DNA of 7,723 nucleotides from Snowella sp031396835. Lineage in GTDB: Bacteria > Cyanobacteriota > Cyanobacteriia > Cyanobacteriales > Microcystaceae. Under the pieces are notes generated by a model. The model worked only from the letters and a program-made list of their open reading frames with translations. It did no database searches and was not told where the DNA came from. Location: positions 1 to 7,723 of the forward strand of contig JANNLO010000300.1 of assembly GCA_031396835.1 (NCBI GenBank). The letters run 5' to 3'. Below are positions 5,654-7,723 of the stretch, one piece after another. Position 1 is the first letter of the stretch, and every line of letters starts with the position of its first letter. A program made the translations under genes and the position numbers.

Positions 5654-7723
5654 TAATTTTCCAAGGATTAATAATTGTTTCCGATTTAATAGTTTTTTCT
5701 AATAAATTCATCCATTCTGCGATCGCCAGATTCAAATTATTTTCTAATGCTAATTCTGCCGTTTTTCCTTCATATTCATAAACTCTTAAAACCCAATTTT
5801 TTGGATCAGATTCAGCTTGTTTAAAAGCCATTAAACAAAGATTATCAGCATTAAATTTCAGAAATTGATACGCACTTGGTAATAAAATTTTGTCGGTATC
5901 TTTTGATTGATTAAAGTTAACTGAAGGAATAAAAACTTGCAGTGGACGATTCAATTCATAGGCTTTTTGGACAGTTTTTGCTGTTTGCCAATTTCCAAGA
6001 TGGGGATAAATTGCATAGGTAAATTGATGTAGTCCTTGATCAGCTTGAGGATCGGGCCAGATAGAACTTCTTAAAAGCGTTAAACGGAGTTGATTCGGTT
6101 GACTGTCATAGCCATATTTACTATCATTAATAAGGCTTACACCATAGTTTTGGCGAATATCACTCAAGTCTGCCCATTGTAGGGCTGGGACTTCCCATTT
6201 TGCTTTTTCTGCTGCCGTTTTAGGTCGAGTTGAGCGGGCGATCGCAGAACAAGGGATTTCGTAAAAAATCTCATCGCTTTCTAAAGTAACAGGAAAAGTA
6301 GCTTTGACTAAAACATGAGTTTCTTGCCAATTTACCTGGGTAATAATTTTGAGAATAGAAGAATTAATTTCCAAACAATAATCTTGACAAAATTCTGATT
6401 GATTAAATTGTTTAATAACTCGAATAAGTTGTCGAATTGGGCCAGATTCTAAAATTTCAATTGATTTTAAAAGAGCATTTGGTAAAGGATATTGAGCATA
6501 ATTAGGATCTATATTCCAAGCATCCCAATATTGACCTTTATCTTCAAAAAATTGAAGTTGATTTCCCGCACTTTGCATAATTTCTTTTTGATTAATCTTA
6601 TCAAATAGGCTATCAATTTCTCCCGTTTTAGGATTAATAATAATTTTTAAATTCGTATTTTCTAAAACAAATTCTTGATGATTTTTAGGCTGAGCTTCAG
6701 TTAATAATTCTAAATTTTCTTGGTCACAAAGCCAAAAGACTTGATAACCGATGGATGGAATATTTTCTGCGAGGAAACAAAGCTGATGATCAAAAGTTAT
6801 TTGAGAAGGTAGCAAATCTCCTTCAATATTATAAACTTGCCAATTTTTTGAATCTACAGAATGGCGAACAACATTTGAACGTTTCCAATTTAAACTGTTG
6901 AAAATAAGAATCGGTTTTGCGTTTTTTTGAGGTATTTTAGAAAAATCAATTTGACTGGCGATCGCGCCTAAAGCTTCTTCAATAATTTGCTGAGTAACTT
7001 GTTGAACAGAATCCCAAGTTTGATTAGCATCAACAAAGACTTGAGGAATAGAAGTTCCAGGCAAAATATCATGAAATTGATTTAATAAAACTCGTTTCCA
7101 TGCCTTTTCTAGTTCTAATTTAGGATAGGAATATTGACTAATAATGTTGGCTAAAGAAGACCAAAGTTCGGCTTCATAAAGTAATCCTTCACAACGTCTG
7201 TTTTGCGATTTTTGATCAGCATGAGTCGTATAACAACCTCGATGAAACTCTAGATATAATTCATCTTGCCACGTAGGAATAGTTTCAGGTTTATCTAATA
7301 ATTTAGTTTTGATTTTAGTAAGATATTCTAATGCGGTGGTCGTTGTAATTTTAGGAAAAAAATCTGAATTTTGCCAACAATATTTAACTTGCCACATATC
7401 CCGACTAGGGCCACCGCCATGATCTCCCACGCCAGGCAACCAAAAAACATCCGTTAATCCCGTTTGTTTTTCCCAATCTAGAGCATAATTTACCATCGTA
7501 ATCGGATTAGTATCCATCACGCCTGCAACATTTGGAGGAGACATAACGCTAAATAATTTTGTCCCGTCAGGAGACTGCCACCAAAATGCACCAAATGGAA
7601 ATTTAGTACTATCATTCCAATGCAATTTTCCCGTAACAAAATATTCAATTCCAGCTTGTTGAAAAAGTTGCGGTAATTGCCAGGAAAACCCAAAACTATC
7701 GGGCAACCAAGCCACTTTACTCA
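5628..7723 (-). CDS. Alpha-mannosidase, glycoside hydrolase family 38 (5' end outside window)
   Basis: Zinc-dependent retaining alpha-mannosidase of family GH38; substrate unknown, possibly cellular or external mannose-containing glycans. About 697 C-terminal residues are visible. Numbering from the GTG at 7715: WLPDSFGFS contains the catalytic nucleophile and zinc ligand Asp6 (7698-7700); GVGDHGGGPSRDM (95-107) is a family signature; FHRGCYTTHADQKSQNRR (157-174) and the NQFHDILPG motif (212-220), with zinc ligand His215 (7071-7073), belong to the middle domain; the beta-rich C-terminal part holds KWEVPALQWADLS (506-518) and SIWPDPQADQGLHQFTYAIYPH-like residues (551-572). The N-terminal zinc ligands (His-x-Asp) lie off the window. 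The GTG is not the start: the frame continues to the edge with Ser-Lys before Val-Ala-Trp-Leu. No signal peptide can be judged. The C-terminus looks natural, and the stop (5628-5630) lies inside tyrS. Confidence 0.95.
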   Translation of the reverse strand, partial: SKVAWLPDSFGFSWQLPQLFQQAGIEYFVTGKLHWNDSTKFPFGAFWWQSPDGTKLFSVMSPPNVAGVMDTNPITMVNYALDWEKQTGLTDVFWLPGVGDHGGGPSRDMWQVKYCWQNSDFFPKITTTTALEYLTKIKTKLLDKPETIPTWQDELYLEFHRGCYTTHADQKSQNRRCEGLLYEAELWSSLANIISQYSYPKLELEKAWKRVLLNQFHDILPGTSIPQVFVDANQTWDSVQQVTQQIIEEALGAIASQIDFSKIPQKNAKPILIFNSLNWKRSNVVRHSVDSKNWQVYNIEGDLLPSQITFDHQLCFLAENIPSIGYQVFWLCDQENLELLTEAQPKNHQEFVLENTNLKIIINPKTGEIDSLFDKINQKEIMQSAGNQLQFFEDKGQYWDAWNIDPNYAQYPLPNALLKSIEILESGPIRQLIRVIKQFNQSEFCQDYCLEINSSILKIITQVNWQETHVLVKATFPVTLESDEIFYEIPCSAIARSTRPKTAAEKAKWEVPALQWADLSDIRQNYGVSLINDSKYGYDSQPNQLRLTLLRSSIWPDPQADQGLHQFTYAIYPHLGNWQTAKTVQKAYELNRPLQVFIPSVNFNQSKDTDKILLPSAYQFLKFNADNLCLMAFKQAESDPKNWVLRVYEYEGKTAELALENNLNLAIAEWMNLLEKTIKSETIINPWKIISFRLAIQ
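5719..5726. repeat. HIP1 octamer near the 3' end of the mannosidase gene
   Basis: GCGATCGC, read on the minus strand as Ala-Ile-Ala (residues 664-666). Confidence 0.95.
6238..6245. repeat. HIP1 octamer in the mannosidase gene, beta-rich domain
   Basis: GCGATCGC, read on the minus strand as Ala-Ile-Ala (within CSAIARS). Confidence 0.95.
6958..6965. repeat. HIP1 octamer in the mannosidase gene, middle region
   Basis: GCGATCGC, read on the minus strand as Ala-Ile-Ala (within LGAIASQ). Confidence 0.95.

Noticed and set aside
5646..5698. Possible terminator AAAACTA...TAGTTTT with T-run after tyrS
   Set aside because: The 7-bp arms are all but one A/T pairs and are separated by a 37-base loop, and the site lies inside the mannosidase coding sequence; chance is more likely.
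7713..7715. GTG as the start of the mannosidase
   Set aside because: The reading frame continues to the window edge, and the codons sit immediately before the nucleophile motif, far from any GH38 N-terminus.

Overview
The window comes from a cyanobacterium. The strongest sign is the octamer GCGATCGC (HIP1, the highly iterated palindrome of cyanobacterial genomes), which I find eight times in 7.7 kb, always inside coding sequence. The AT-rich composition of most of the window and the class of proteins present agree with this. I cannot name the genus.

Layout from left to right: (1) the 3' part of katG (catalase-peroxidase), plus strand, entering from the left edge and ending at 1275; (2) a gap of about 260 bp with two pairs of short direct repeats; (3) an intact plus-strand gene for a 925-residue membrane protein (1539-4316). 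This protein joins a polyferredoxin-like (NapH/NosR/CcoG-like) membrane iron-sulfur module to a long helical cytoplasmic region and a C-terminal cyclic-nucleotide-binding-like domain; (4) a 95-bp gap with a perfect TATAAT box and small inverted repeats; (5) tyrS (tyrosyl-tRNA synthetase), plus strand, 4412-5653; (6) a GH38 alpha-mannosidase on the minus strand, whose 3' end overlaps the tail of tyrS by 26 bp and whose 5' part runs off the right edge.

The genes do not form an obvious operon. katG and the membrane Fe-S protein could both serve redox physiology, but the gap between them is long and nothing shows co-transcription. tyrS is a housekeeping gene with its own likely promoter. The mannosidase is convergent to it.

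The most unusual element is the membrane Fe-S / cNMP-domain fusion. Its sensor domain has lost the phosphate-binding arginine expected of a cAMP receptor, its first CxxxCP-type motif has lost one cysteine, and its helical linker contains an internal repeat and a C7 tract. katG is clearly richer in G+C than the other genes, which suggests a different history. I saw no CRISPR array, tRNA, rRNA, insertion sequence or phage gene.
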